Positions 10,816 to 19,559 of a DNA stretch of 64,000 nucleotides are shown in pieces (positions within the stretch are counted from its first letter, which is position 1; each line of letters starts with the position of its first letter). Below the pieces are notes generated by a model. That model made no database searches and was not told the DNA's origin. It saw nothing but the letters and a program-made list of their open reading frames with translations. Source of the stretch: Streptacidiphilus fuscans (lineage in GTDB: Bacteria; Actinomycetota; Actinomycetes; Streptomycetales; Streptomycetaceae). Location: positions 586,474-650,473 of the forward strand of contig NZ_JADPRT010000003.1 of NCBI RefSeq assembly GCF_015690355.1, written 5' to 3'. The translations under genes were made by a program, and so were the position numbers.

Positions 10816-11889
10816 TCAGACCTGCACGGCCTGCTCCTCCGAGCGGGGCTCGGGGAGGTGCACAGCTGCCGCGCCGGAGGCGACGTGGCGGCGGACCAGG
10901 GCGAGGACCAGGAGGCCGGCGACGATGCCGGTGCCGCCCGCCGTCAGGTAGACCAGGTCGAGGCCCGAGGCGTACGACGCGCGCAGCGAGGACCCGTGGA
11001 AGTGGCCCTGGAAGATCGTGCCCAGCACGGCGATGCCGAGCGCGTAGCCCAGCTGCCGCGCCGTGTTGAGCGCGCCGCTGGCCATGCCCGCGCGGGCCGG
11101 CGGGACCGCCGCCAGCGCCGTCGACATCAGCGTCGGTGTGGAGAGGCCGACGCCGACGCCGGTGATCAGCAGTCCGGGAAGCAGCGCGGTCCAGCCGGAG
11201 GACGCGGTGACCGCGGCCAGCATCATCGTTCCGCCGCCGATCAGCAGCAGCCCGATGCCGATGGGCAGTTGCGGCGTGACCTTGTGCAGCGCCTTGCCGC
11301 TGACCAGGGCGACCACGAAGGCGGAGAGCGCCATCGGCGACACCGCGAGACCCGCCGAGAGCGGGCTCAGTCGCAGCGCCTCCTGCAACCACAGGGAGGT
11401 GTAGGTCAGTTCGGCGAAGGCGGCGGCCGAGAGCAGCAGCCCGCCCAGGACCGGACCGACGGCCGCAGCCGCGCCGTTGACCGCGCCCCAGACGCCGAAC
11501 GCGGTGCCGCGGTCCCGGCCGTGGTAGGCGGAGGCGAGCAGCGCGGTGGTCGAGGTCATCATCGCCGCGCCGCCGATGCCCTGCACGGCACGTGCGGTGA
11601 TCAGCGTGGCCGCGTTCGGCGCCAGCCCGCACGCGAGCGAGGCGGCGGCGAAGACGACGAGGCCGGTGAGGTAGAGGCGGCGGTGGCCGACACGGTCGCC
11701 GAGCGAGCCGAGCGCCATCAGCAGGGCGGCCAGCGTCAGGGCGTAGATGTCCACGACCCACTGCAGCGAGGTGAACGAGGAGTTGAGGTCGGCCGCCATC
11801 TTCGGCAGGGCGACGTTCACGATGCTGACGTCGACCAGCAGCATGAACGCGCCGAGGCAGACGGCAGCCAGGGGTATCCACTTACGCAT
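10816..11889 (-). CDS. MFS transporter, DHA2-like, internally shortened
   Basis: A 357-residue efflux-type permease. The N-terminal half is standard for DHA2 drug:proton antiporters (LLVDVSIVNVALPKMAADL, then GSLGDRVGHRRLY, then RAVQGIGGAAMM). After GPVLGGLLL (about residue 150) the chain jumps to SLWLQEALRLSPLSAGL, which in relatives lies about 110-120 residues further on. The WRWIF loop and roughly helices 6 to 9 are missing, in frame. Start ATG 11889 has GGAG 6 bases ahead. It is divergent from an AsnC-family regulator that probably controls it. Transport competence is doubtful. Confidence 0.85.
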   Translation of the reverse strand: MRKWIPLAAVCLGAFMLLVDVSIVNVALPKMAADLNSSFTSLQWVVDIYALTLAALLMALGSLGDRVGHRRLYLTGLVVFAAASLACGLAPNAATLITARAVQGIGGAAMMTSTTALLASAYHGRDRGTAFGVWGAVNGAAAAVGPVLGGLLLSAAAFAELTYTSLWLQEALRLSPLSAGLAVSPMALSAFVVALVSGKALHKVTPQLPIGIGLLLIGGGTMMLAAVTASSGWTALLPGLLITGVGVGLSTPTLMSTALAAVPPARAGMASGALNTARQLGYALGIAVLGTIFQGHFHGSSLRASYASGLDLVYLTAGGTGIVAGLLVLALVRRHVASGAAAVHLPEPRSEEQAVQV

Positions 11890-12013
11890 GGAGGACTCCG
11901 GGACGGACAGGAGGGACGAAGGACAGGACGGGCGAAGGACAGGGTGATCGGGCGATGTCGCGTGTTCCAGTGTCGGCGCCGTGCTGCCCGACCTCCACGC
12001 CGATCCGTCTCTG

Positions 12014-12041
12014 CTGACAGATTCCGACATCGTCGTACGCT
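12014..12041 (+). promoter_or_regulatory. Predicted promoter of the AsnC-family regulator (leaderless)
   Basis: CTGACA (12014-12019), a 16-base spacer and TACGCT (12036-12041) place the transcription start at about 12048, the first base of the ATG. There is no Shine-Dalgarno before that ATG. Prediction only. Confidence 0.5.
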
Positions 12042-12047
12042 GGCAGC

Positions 12048-13157
12048 ATGGAAACCGACATCTCCGCACGTGCCGCCGCCCGGGCCGCCGAGGACGGCTA
12101 CGACGAGCTGGACCGGCAGCTGGTGCAGGCGCTGCAGCTCGACTCCCGCGCCCCGTTCAGCCGGATCGCTGAGGTGCTCGGCGTCTCGGACCAGACCGTC
12201 GCCCGTCGGTACGCGCGGCTGCGTGACCGGGGCAGCGTCCGCGTGCTCGGCCTGAGCGAGGCGACCGCGCTCGGTGAGGTGCGCTGGCACGTTCGGGTGC
12301 AGTGCATCCCGGGTGCGGCGCCCGCCGTGGCCGACGCGCTGGCCAGGCGGGAGGACACCACCTGGGTCAGCCTCGGTTCGGGCGGCGCGGAGATCAACTG
12401 CACCACACGGGCCCATCCGGACGCGCAGCACGACAACCTGCTGCTGCAACGGCTGCCGCGCACGCCGAGCGTCGTCGGGGTGAGCGCGCACTGCGTGATG
12501 CACACGTACTTCGGCGGCGCGCACAGCATCGCCCTCAAGTCCGGTGCGCTCAGCCCGGAACAGGTCGCGAAGCTGAGCCCGGGCGGCTTCCCGCCGCCCA
12601 CCGGCTCGGCGGCCGGTCCGGGGACGGGTCGGGGGACGGGTTCGGGGACGGGTTCGGCGACCGGCCCGGTGAGCGTCGACGACGCGGACCGGCGGCTCTT
12701 CGAGGTCCTGGCCGTGGACGGGCGGGCCGGGCTGACCGAACTCGCCGCCGCCACCGGCTGGTCGGCGAGCACCGTGCGCCGTCGGATGGCCGAGCTGGAG
12801 GCGGCCGGCGTGCTCTACTTCGACCTCGACATGGACTGGCGGATCTTCGGCATCCGCAACGCCACGCTGCTCTGGCTCTCCGTCGCCCCCGCCGAACTGG
12901 ACGTCACCGGCGCCGCGTTGGCCGAGCACTACGAGGTCGCCTACGCCTGCGCGACCACCGGTCCGACCAACCTGCACGCAGTGGTGCTGACCTCGGACGT
13001 CCAGGGCTTCTACACCTACCTGACCACCCGGATCGCCGCGTTGCCGGCGGTCCGTCAGGTCGAGACCGCCCCGGTCATGCGCAACGTCAAGGGCCCCGGA
13101 CCCGTCCCGCTGCCACTGCGCGGCGCCCACCGCCCGCTGCGGCGGGCTGGGAGTTGA
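12048..13157 (+). CDS. Lrp/AsnC-family transcriptional regulator, tandem type
   Basis: A 369-residue regulator built of two Lrp/AsnC units in one chain. The first HTH is at about 18-60 (FSRIAEVLGVSDQTVARRYARL) with an effector-binding domain. A Gly/Thr/Ser linker at about 190-205 is coded by a degenerate GGGACGGGT repeat. The second HTH is at about 218-260 (LTELAAATGWSASTVRRRMAEL) with its own RAM-like domain. Divergent placement next to the MFS gene, 158 bases apart, suggests local control of that transporter. The ligand is unknown. Confidence 0.92.
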   Translation: METDISARAAARAAEDGYDELDRQLVQALQLDSRAPFSRIAEVLGVSDQTVARRYARLRDRGSVRVLGLSEATALGEVRWHVRVQCIPGAAPAVADALARREDTTWVSLGSGGAEINCTTRAHPDAQHDNLLLQRLPRTPSVVGVSAHCVMHTYFGGAHSIALKSGALSPEQVAKLSPGGFPPPTGSAAGPGTGRGTGSGTGSATGPVSVDDADRRLFEVLAVDGRAGLTELAAATGWSASTVRRRMAELEAAGVLYFDLDMDWRIFGIRNATLLWLSVAPAELDVTGAALAEHYEVAYACATTGPTNLHAVVLTSDVQGFYTYLTTRIAALPAVRQVETAPVMRNVKGPGPVPLPLRGAHRPLRRAGS

Positions 13158-13565
13158 CCCTGGGCGACGCCCAGGCCCCGCCAGGCACCGCGCCGCGCTC
13201 ACGCGTACGGGTGAATGCCGGGCGTGCGGATGACGGCGGAACGCCCCGTTCGGGTGGCACACGGAAGGGTGAAGACGGCGGGCGTAGATATGGATGTATA
13301 TGCCGTGGGAATGGGCGGCACGCACATGTCCGGAACTCTTCCTCGGATCATGGCACGTCACGGGCACAGACCGGTCACAGACGAGAATCTACGGACTGGT
13401 GATGGGGGCGCGGCGAAAATGGGTAAATCCCCTACGGACACGGAGTATTCGTGCTTCGCTGCTTCCTGAGTCCCCCGAATGTCCCTCCGTCGCGGCAGCA
13501 TCGTGCCCACAGGCCGCAAGGGCTGTCACGGCGTCATCGAAGGACCCGAGTACGCGGAGCCGAGA
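13158..13565. other. Intergenic region without a recognised gene
   Basis: A 408-base gap upstream of the DUF2617 gene. Short open frames exist (for example 13215-13469) but lack ribosome sites and recognisable sequence. The stretch 13285-13420 is less GC-rich than its surroundings and may hold the DUF2617 promoter. No hairpin worth naming was found. Confidence 0.5.
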
Positions 13566-14072
13566 ATGCTCACCACCCTCCACACCCACTACACCGACAC
13601 CCGTGCTGGTGACCTGGCCTGGTGCCTGGGCAGCAGCCTGCTTCCGGCACTTGCCGTATTGGACCTGGACCTCGGCCCGAACAGCATCCAACTCCGCCTG
13701 CTCGGCGCATCGCACCAGGTCATCCTGGGTGCGGGGGAGGAGGAGTGCGTGGAGACGGTGGCTTGTCTGCCGGGCCGCCGCACCCCCTTGCCCGCCCGGG
13801 TGGCCGAGCGCGTCCGGGGCTGGGAGTACGAATTCGCGGCCCGGGTCGAAACCCTCTCCTCGCACGAGTTCGCAGGCCGGGCGCAGGAGTTGCTTGCCCT
13901 GGTGGAGAACCATCCGCACGGCCTTGCCGGGGTGTTCCCCGGCGACCCGAATGCGTTCACCGCATTGCTGGCCGGCGGTGACGAGAGTGGCATCCTGTGG
14001 CGCACCTGGCATGCATATCCGCAGGAGGGTCAATTGGTGTGTACTCGGTCAACATTGCGCGCATTCGGCTGA
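13566..14072 (+). CDS. DUF2617 family protein
   Basis: A 168-residue protein matching the actinobacterial DUF2617 family from its first residues (MLTTLHTHYTDTRAGDLAWCLG) through VQLRLLGASHQV-like core segments. It has no membrane segments. The function is unknown. In streptomycetes this gene is regularly followed by the membrane-fused spermidine synthase-like gene, as here, which suggests a shared role. ATG 13566 is chosen by family alignment; earlier in-frame starts exist at 13479. Confidence 0.85.
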   Translation: MLTTLHTHYTDTRAGDLAWCLGSSLLPALAVLDLDLGPNSIQLRLLGASHQVILGAGEEECVETVACLPGRRTPLPARVAERVRGWEYEFAARVETLSSHEFAGRAQELLALVENHPHGLAGVFPGDPNAFTALLAGGDESGILWRTWHAYPQEGQLVCTRSTLRAFG

Positions 14073-14245
14073 CAATCCATCAAATACGGCTGTAGGAACT
14101 GGAAGAAAGTGCTAGCGACCTGCTCGAAGGCCGTGGCTGAGCAGGCGAGTTGTGTGAACAGGCGTGCGAGACGTCAAGGCGACACGATGAACCGCCACTC
14201 CCGTGGGCGACGTGGTTGCCCGCTCCCGTCGCCTAGCGTTTCTGC

Positions 14246-15892
14246 GTGATCAACCCTTCCCCCCGCGCCGCCCGGCTGCTGGTGCTGCTCGCAGCCTTCG
14301 TCTGCGCCGCATGCGGGTTGGTCTACGAGCTGGACCTGGTCGCCCTCGGCAGCTACCTGTTGGGCGACTCCGTCACCCAGGCGTCCGTCGTCCTGTCCGT
14401 GATGGTCTGCGCGATGGGCGCCGGGTCACTGCTGGCGAAGCGGTTCACCAGACGTCCGGCGTCCTCGTTCGCACTGGTCGAGAGCGCGTTGGCGCTGATC
14501 GGCGGGCTTTCGGTGCTCGCGCTCTACGGCTGCTTCGTCTGGTTCGGCCACTACCAGGTCGCGTTGGTCGCGGTCGCCTCGCTGATCGGCCTGCTGATCG
14601 GCGCGGAGATCCCGCTGCTGATGACGCTGATGCAGCGGGTCCGCCGCCAGGAGGCCGGGCGGGCCGTCGCTGACCTGTTCGCGGCCGACTACGTGGGCGC
14701 GCTGATAGGCGGGTTGGCCTTCCCCTTCCTGCTGCTGCCGACCCTCGGCCAGCTCACCGGCGCGCTGGTGACCGGCGTGGTCAACACCGTTGCGGGCGGC
14801 CTGATCGCGCTCTGGATCTTCCGTAGGGAGCCCGCGCCCCGGGCCAGGCTGCTGCTCTGGCTGCTCAGCGGCGCGGTGGTCGCGATCCTGCTGCTGGCGT
14901 GGGCGGGCAGCGGCGCGTTCGAGCGGGCGGCCCAACGGCGGCTCTACGGCGGCCCGGTACGGGTCAGCGAACAGAGCCGGTACCAGCAGATCGTGGTCAC
15001 CGGGCAGCTGGGGTCGGGCGGCTCGTCCGGACAGGCCGGGGCCTACGGCCCGGACGCGCAGGACGCGCAGGCAGTGCCGGGCGGTGCCGCTCGGCAGTCC
15101 GACATCGCGGCAGCCGGCGCGCTCGGCGGTCCCGGCCGGCTGGTGGACGCCGCCGCGCTGACCTCCGTCCGCGTCTACCTCGACTCCCGGATCGCCGTCT
15201 GCGGCCGGGACCAGGCCGCCTACCACGCGGCGCTGACCGGACCCGCGCTGGTCGGCCCACACGCCCGGGTGCTCGTCCTCGGCGGCGGCGACGGGCTGGC
15301 GGCCCGTCAGGTGCTGGACACCCCCGGCGTCCGCAAGGTGACCCTGGTCGAGCAGGACCCCGACCTGCTCCAGCTGGCCCGGACCGATCCGGTCCTCTCC
15401 ACCCTCAACCGGCACGTCCTGGACGACCCCCGCGTGGACACCGTCACCGCCGACGCCTTCGGCTGGCTGCGCACCGCGCCGCGCCAGGAACACCCCTACG
15501 ACGTGATCGTCGCCGACCTGCCAGGCCCCCAGCTCGACGACGCCGACAAGCTCTACACCAGCGAGTTCTACGGCCTGGTCCGCCGGATGCTGGCGCCCGG
15601 CGGACGGCTGGTGGTGCACGCGGGCAGCCGCCTCTGGTCGGTGGCCGACACCGTCCGCTCGGTCGGCCTCTCGGTCCTCGCCTACGACGCCGACGGCCGT
15701 GGCGGCTGCGGTCCGGTCGCCACACCCACCTGGAGTTTCGTCCTGGCGGCGGCCGCTCCGGCGCACGGCGGACAGCCCCTCGCCCTGCCGTACGGCCCGT
15801 CCCACGACCTGCAGGGAGTGCCCTCGCTCCACGTCCTCACCGAGCCGCGCGGGCACGCCGACCGGGTCACCACGCTGCTCGATCCGCGCTGA
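14246..15892 (+). CDS. Membrane-fused spermidine/spermine synthase-like protein
   Basis: A 548-residue protein. Residues 1-215 form about six to seven transmembrane helices. Residues 240-545 form a spermidine-synthase-type methyltransferase-fold domain. The cofactor motif is LGGGDGLAARQVL (GGGDG at 346-350), and the active-site Asp is D424 in VIVADLPGP. Three oddities stand out. A ~50-residue Gly/Ala/Gln-rich insertion (about 254-303) breaks the substrate-pocket hairpin. The usual LQFSSRDEYRYHEAL is degenerate (IAVCGRDQAAYHAAL). The second Asp of DLPDP is Gly. Aminopropyl transfer is therefore uncertain. Start GTG 14246 has a weak ribosome site. Confidence 0.88.
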   Translation: MINPSPRAARLLVLLAAFVCAACGLVYELDLVALGSYLLGDSVTQASVVLSVMVCAMGAGSLLAKRFTRRPASSFALVESALALIGGLSVLALYGCFVWFGHYQVALVAVASLIGLLIGAEIPLLMTLMQRVRRQEAGRAVADLFAADYVGALIGGLAFPFLLLPTLGQLTGALVTGVVNTVAGGLIALWIFRREPAPRARLLLWLLSGAVVAILLLAWAGSGAFERAAQRRLYGGPVRVSEQSRYQQIVVTGQLGSGGSSGQAGAYGPDAQDAQAVPGGAARQSDIAAAGALGGPGRLVDAAALTSVRVYLDSRIAVCGRDQAAYHAALTGPALVGPHARVLVLGGGDGLAARQVLDTPGVRKVTLVEQDPDLLQLARTDPVLSTLNRHVLDDPRVDTVTADAFGWLRTAPRQEHPYDVIVADLPGPQLDDADKLYTSEFYGLVRRMLAPGGRLVVHAGSRLWSVADTVRSVGLSVLAYDADGRGGCGPVATPTWSFVLAAAAPAHGGQPLALPYGPSHDLQGVPSLHVLTEPRGHADRVTTLLDPR

Positions 15893-15933
15893 ACCGGCTC
15901 TTCCCGCGCGACGGGTGGGTAGGCTCACCAGGC

Positions 15934-16938
15934 ATGGAGCATGAGGTTCTGGTACCACTGTCGCCGCGGGCCCTCCAGCGATCCCTGGGCCGATCCGAGC
16001 TGCTCGCGGTCTGCCTGCCGGGATTCACCCCGGACCAGCCCGCCACCGACGGCGCCGTGCCCGAAGTGCCGGCCCAGGGCGACGGCTCCGACGCCGCGCA
16101 CGCCTCGGGGACTCCGCTGCTGGCCGGACGGCTCAAGCTGCGCGTCGGCTCCTCCTCCATCACCTACCGCGGGCGACTGCGACGTCTCGACGACAACGAC
16201 GCCGACAGCGCAGGTGGCCAAGCATTCGAAGTCGACGGCGAGCAGTCGGTCGGCAGTGGCAGCATCACCGGCACGGTCCGGGTGCGGCTGGAGCCGCTGG
16301 CGGAGGACGCGTTCACGACCCGGGTGGTCTTCCTGACGACGCTTCAGGGCAAGGGCCGGATCGAGGAATTCTCGTCCTCGACACTGGCGACGGCGGGACG
16401 CCGTCTGCTGGACCGATTCTGTGCCGAACTGTCCACGCGTGCGGAGCGGATGGAGGACCTGGCGGCGGAGGCAGACGAAGCTGACGCCCCTGACGAGGCC
16501 GACGCAACCGACGAAACTGACGCCGCAGAAACGTCCGATCCGCTGGAGGAAGGGTTCGACGACGACGCCGAACTCTTCCTGGTCCAGGGCTTCGGCGAGT
16601 TGAACGACCTGAGCGACCTCGGGGACCTGAGCGAGCTGGGTGACCTCGGCGAACTCGGTGAGCCCGCCACGGTCGAGTCGGCACGCCGCAGCATGGTCGG
16701 CCGCTCGGCCGAGGAGGTCGACCACGCGCCGCCGCGCGGACGGTACGCCCCGGTCCTGGCGCCCCGCAGCGCCCGCTCCCGCGCGTCCGCGCGCTGGGGC
16801 ACCACGGAGCGCCGGATGGGCGAGCCCCCGGTCGCCGAGCTGGAGCGGCCGCGCACACCCTGGCTGGTCGGCGGCGGCGTCGCCCTGCTCGGCGGCGCGT
16901 TCGTCCTGGTCCGCGCCCTCCGCCGCCACTCGCGCTGA
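15934..16938 (+). CDS. SRPBCC (CoxG-like) protein with C-terminal membrane anchor
   Basis: 334 residues. The N-terminal ~155 residues resemble the SRPBCC/CoxG ligand-binding fold (MEHEVLVPLSPRALQRSLG, then PLLAGRLKLRVGSSSITYRG, then the ARRLLDRF-like final helix). A long acidic disordered stretch follows (residues 170-250), with repeats EADEADAPDEADATDE and LSDLGDLSELGDLGELGE. A basic region and one terminal helix (about 309-326) end in RRHSR, indicating a tail anchor with the body in the cytoplasm. TAGGCT at 15920-15925 lies close before the ATG. The ligand is unknown. Confidence 0.8.
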   Translation: MEHEVLVPLSPRALQRSLGRSELLAVCLPGFTPDQPATDGAVPEVPAQGDGSDAAHASGTPLLAGRLKLRVGSSSITYRGRLRRLDDNDADSAGGQAFEVDGEQSVGSGSITGTVRVRLEPLAEDAFTTRVVFLTTLQGKGRIEEFSSSTLATAGRRLLDRFCAELSTRAERMEDLAAEADEADAPDEADATDETDAAETSDPLEEGFDDDAELFLVQGFGELNDLSDLGDLSELGDLGELGEPATVESARRSMVGRSAEEVDHAPPRGRYAPVLAPRSARSRASARWGTTERRMGEPPVAELERPRTPWLVGGGVALLGGAFVLVRALRRHSR

Positions 16939-17012
16939 CCGACTGCCGCGCCGCACGTCCGGAACGCCGGCTCGCCGCAGCGGCAAACCCACCGATCCGA
17001 AGGGAACCACCC

Positions 17013-17936
17013 GTGCACCACCCCGCCCCCGTCCTGCTCGCCGTGGGCGACGTCGCTGTGACCGTGCTGCCCGGCGACGGCTGCCGGGTGGGCAGCCTGC
17101 GGCTAGGCGACGTCGAACTGCTGCGCACCGCGCCGGAACCGGCGACAGAGAAGGCGGAGAAGGCGGAGCAAGGGAAGCACGGCGAGCAAGCGGAGGCGTG
17201 GGAAGCCTTCGGCCACGGTTCGTTCCCGATGGCTCCCTATGCGGGTCGGGTGGACCGGGGGCTCTTCAACAACGGGCCGATCCGGCACCACCTTCCGCTC
17301 GACCTGCCCCCGCACGCCGCCCACGGCACCGTGGTCCGCCGTGCCTGGCGCGCCGTCGGGCCTGTCGTCACCGGTGCGGACGGCACGGAGTTCTCCGGCC
17401 GGGAGATCCCCGAGGGCACCGTGTCCGCCGCCTTTGTCTGCGACCTCACCGACCCGTGGCCCTACCCGGGCCGGGTCTCCCAGCTGTTCGAACTGACCCA
17501 GGACCAACTGCGCATCACCCTGTCCGTCGAGGCGCTGCGGGACTCGTTCCCGGCGCAGGCCGGGTGGCACCCCTGGTTCCGCAAGCAGCTGCGGGCGGAC
17601 GGACCGTCCGCCGTCCTCGACTTCTCCCCGGCGTGGCAGGAGGAACGCGGCGCCGACCACCTCCCGACCGGGCGGCGGATCGACCCCCTCCCGGGTCCGT
17701 GGGACGACTGCTTCGCCCTGCCGGACGGCGTCCGCGCCTCGCTGCGCTGGGGTGACGAGCTGACGCTGGCCGTGGAGAGCGACTGCACCTGGCTGGTCGT
17801 CTTCGACGAGCAGGACGACGCCGTGGCGGTCGAACCGCAGTCCGGCCCGCCGAACGGCCTCAACACCGCGCCGCACCTGGTCACCCCGATCGAGCCGCTC
17901 GAAGTGACCACCACCTGGAGCTGGCAGCGCGGCTGA
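17013..17936 (+). CDS. Aldose 1-epimerase family protein
   Basis: A 307-residue galactose-mutarotase-like beta-sandwich enzyme. Family landmarks are FPMAPYAGRVDRGLF (sugar-binding Asn/Arg loop), the His in PPHAAHGTV, the His of AGWHPWFRK, and the C-terminal acidic/NGLN segment. A charged insertion rich in Glu/Lys (about 47-60) is atypical. GTG 17013 follows GAAGGGAA. It lies 38 bases ahead of pyrE in the same direction. The sugar substrate is unknown. Confidence 0.88.
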   Translation: MHHPAPVLLAVGDVAVTVLPGDGCRVGSLRLGDVELLRTAPEPATEKAEKAEQGKHGEQAEAWEAFGHGSFPMAPYAGRVDRGLFNNGPIRHHLPLDLPPHAAHGTVVRRAWRAVGPVVTGADGTEFSGREIPEGTVSAAFVCDLTDPWPYPGRVSQLFELTQDQLRITLSVEALRDSFPAQAGWHPWFRKQLRADGPSAVLDFSPAWQEERGADHLPTGRRIDPLPGPWDDCFALPDGVRASLRWGDELTLAVESDCTWLVVFDEQDDAVAVEPQSGPPNGLNTAPHLVTPIEPLEVTTTWSWQRG

Positions 17937-17974
17937 GCGGGAAGGGCACCGGACAGGCCCTAAGCTGGAGCCTC

Positions 17975-18511
17975 ATGAGTACCTCGCGTGACGCGCTTCT
18001 CGAAGAGATCAAGAACAAGGCCGTTGTCCACGGCAAGGTGACCCTGTCCTCCGGGCTGGAGTCCGACTACTACATCGACCTTCGCCGCATCACGCTGGAC
18101 GGCACCGCCGCACCGCTCGTCGGCCAGGTCATGCTGGACCTCACCAAGGACCTCGACTTCGACGCGGTCGGCGGGCTCACGCTCGGCGCCGACCCGGTCG
18201 CGACCTCGATGCTGCACGCGTCCGCCGCGCGAGGCGAGCGCCTGGACGCCTTCGTGGTCCGCAAGGCCCAGAAGGCGCACGGCATGCAGCGCCGGATCGA
18301 GGGCACCGAGGTCAAGGGCCGCCGGGTCCTGGTCGTCGAGGACACCTCCACCACCGGCGGCTCGCCGCTGACGGCTGTCGAGGCCGTCCGCGAGGCGGGT
18401 GGCGAGGTCGTCGCCGTCGCCGTGATCGTCGAGCGCGGCGCCGCCCCGGCCATCGCCGAGGCCGGCCTGCCCTACCTGGCCGCGTACCAGCTGGCCGACC
18501 TGGGCCTCTGA
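17975..18511 (+). CDS. pyrE: Orotate phosphoribosyltransferase
   Basis: A 178-residue enzyme of pyrimidine synthesis that converts orotate and PRPP to OMP. The PRPP motif is VLVVEDTSTTGGS. The substrate loop VRKAQKAHGMQRRIEG and SSGLESDYYIDLR are typical. The length is normal. TAAGCT (17961-17966) ends 8 bases before the ATG, so transcription may begin at or next to the start codon; GGAG at 17967-17970 could also serve. It is followed by a 23-bp hairpin shared with the convergent DedA gene. Confidence 0.96.
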   Translation: MSTSRDALLEEIKNKAVVHGKVTLSSGLESDYYIDLRRITLDGTAAPLVGQVMLDLTKDLDFDAVGGLTLGADPVATSMLHASAARGERLDAFVVRKAQKAHGMQRRIEGTEVKGRRVLVVEDTSTTGGSPLTAVEAVREAGGEVVAVAVIVERGAAPAIAEAGLPYLAAYQLADLGL

Positions 18512-18531
18512 GTCGGCTCGTCCCGGCAGAA

Positions 18532-18582
18532 CGACTACGGCTGCGGCCCCCGGACCTGGTCCGGGGGCCGCAGCCGTAGTCG
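18532..18582. terminator. Bidirectional terminator between pyrE and the DedA gene
   Basis: A 23-bp perfect stem (18532-18554 with 18560-18582) and a 5-base loop, lying between two convergent genes. Confidence 0.9.
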
Positions 18583-18614
18583 TTGTCGTATTCGGTGTCG
18601 ACGTCGTCAGGCGG

Positions 18615-19352
18615 TCACCGCTTGCGGTGGCGACCGCCGCTGGTGACCGGCACCCGCGCGGAATCCGCGCTCTCCTCGGCCCCCGCGCCCGACGCCGTTG
18701 CCGCCGGAGCGCCCCCGCCCCGCCGGCCCTTCAGCACCTCGATCAGGATCGGCGTCAGCGACAGCAGCACGATCACCAGCACCGCCGGAACCAGGTACTT
18801 GTCGATCACCGGCGCCATCGAGTCGCCGAACTTGTAGCCGATCAGCAGCATGACCTCGGTCCACACCACGCCGCCGAGCGCGTTCCAGACGAAGAACGTC
18901 CGCGCGGGCATCTCCAGCGTTCCGGCGACCGGGTTGAGGAAGGTCCGCACCACGGGGATGAAGCGGGCCATCACCACCGCCTTGGCCGGGCCGAAGCGGT
19001 TGAAGTACTCCTCGGCCTTGTCCACGTGCGACCGCTTGAAGAGCCGCGAGTTCGGCCGGTCGAACATCCGGGTGCCGATCTTCGCGCCGAGCAGGTGGCC
19101 GAGCTGCGCCCCGGCGATCGCGCACAGCGGTGCGGCGATCAGCAGCGTCCCGACGGACATCTGGGTACCGAGCAGCGCCTTGCCCGCCCCCGACGCGGCC
19201 ACGCCCGCCAGGATCAGCAGCGAGTCGCCGGGCAGGAAGAAGCCGATGAGCAGGCCCGTCTCGGCGAAGATGATCGCGAGCAGTCCCACCGTGCCGACCT
19301 GGGCGATGAGCGCCTTGGCGTCGAGCAGGTTGAGCGCGAGATTCTGGGTCAC
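18615..19352 (-). CDS. DedA-family membrane protein
   Basis: A 245-residue inner-membrane protein of the DedA/VTT superfamily, implicated in undecaprenyl-phosphate or phospholipid flipping. It has the signature ETGLLIGFFLPGDSLL, the re-entrant segment RFIPVVRTFLNPVAG with its essential Arg/Pro pattern, and about four to five hydrophobic segments. The C-terminus is Ala/Gly-rich and basic (GGRHRKR). Start GTG 19352 (TQNLALNLLDAKALIAQVG) matches family N-termini; the frame stays open far upstream but that part is a shadow of fba. Confidence 0.92.
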   Translation of the reverse strand: MTQNLALNLLDAKALIAQVGTVGLLAIIFAETGLLIGFFLPGDSLLILAGVAASGAGKALLGTQMSVGTLLIAAPLCAIAGAQLGHLLGAKIGTRMFDRPNSRLFKRSHVDKAEEYFNRFGPAKAVVMARFIPVVRTFLNPVAGTLEMPARTFFVWNALGGVVWTEVMLLIGYKFGDSMAPVIDKYLVPAVLVIVLLSLTPILIEVLKGRRGGGAPAATASGAGAEESADSARVPVTSGGRHRKR

Positions 19353-19559
19353 CCGCGCAGAGTATCGGGCGAGGGTGTCCGTACGCTGTGCCGCCGGGTC
19401 ACGCAAGGTGTCGCACCTGCTGCAGGTCACCCTGTGACCTGCCCTCGGGCGGGATGAACCCCTTGCGCCGGGGTGCGAGAATGGCGCCGGTGCCCGGTCG
19501 ACGACGTCCGGCGTGCGCCCTTCCCCCGCGTAGACGCCCACCGACAGGAGCGGATCCGA

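Noticed and set aside
13215..13469. A possible small gene in the gap before the DUF2617 gene
   Set aside because: No ribosome site, no recognisable sequence and no codon-position GC bias apparent by eye.
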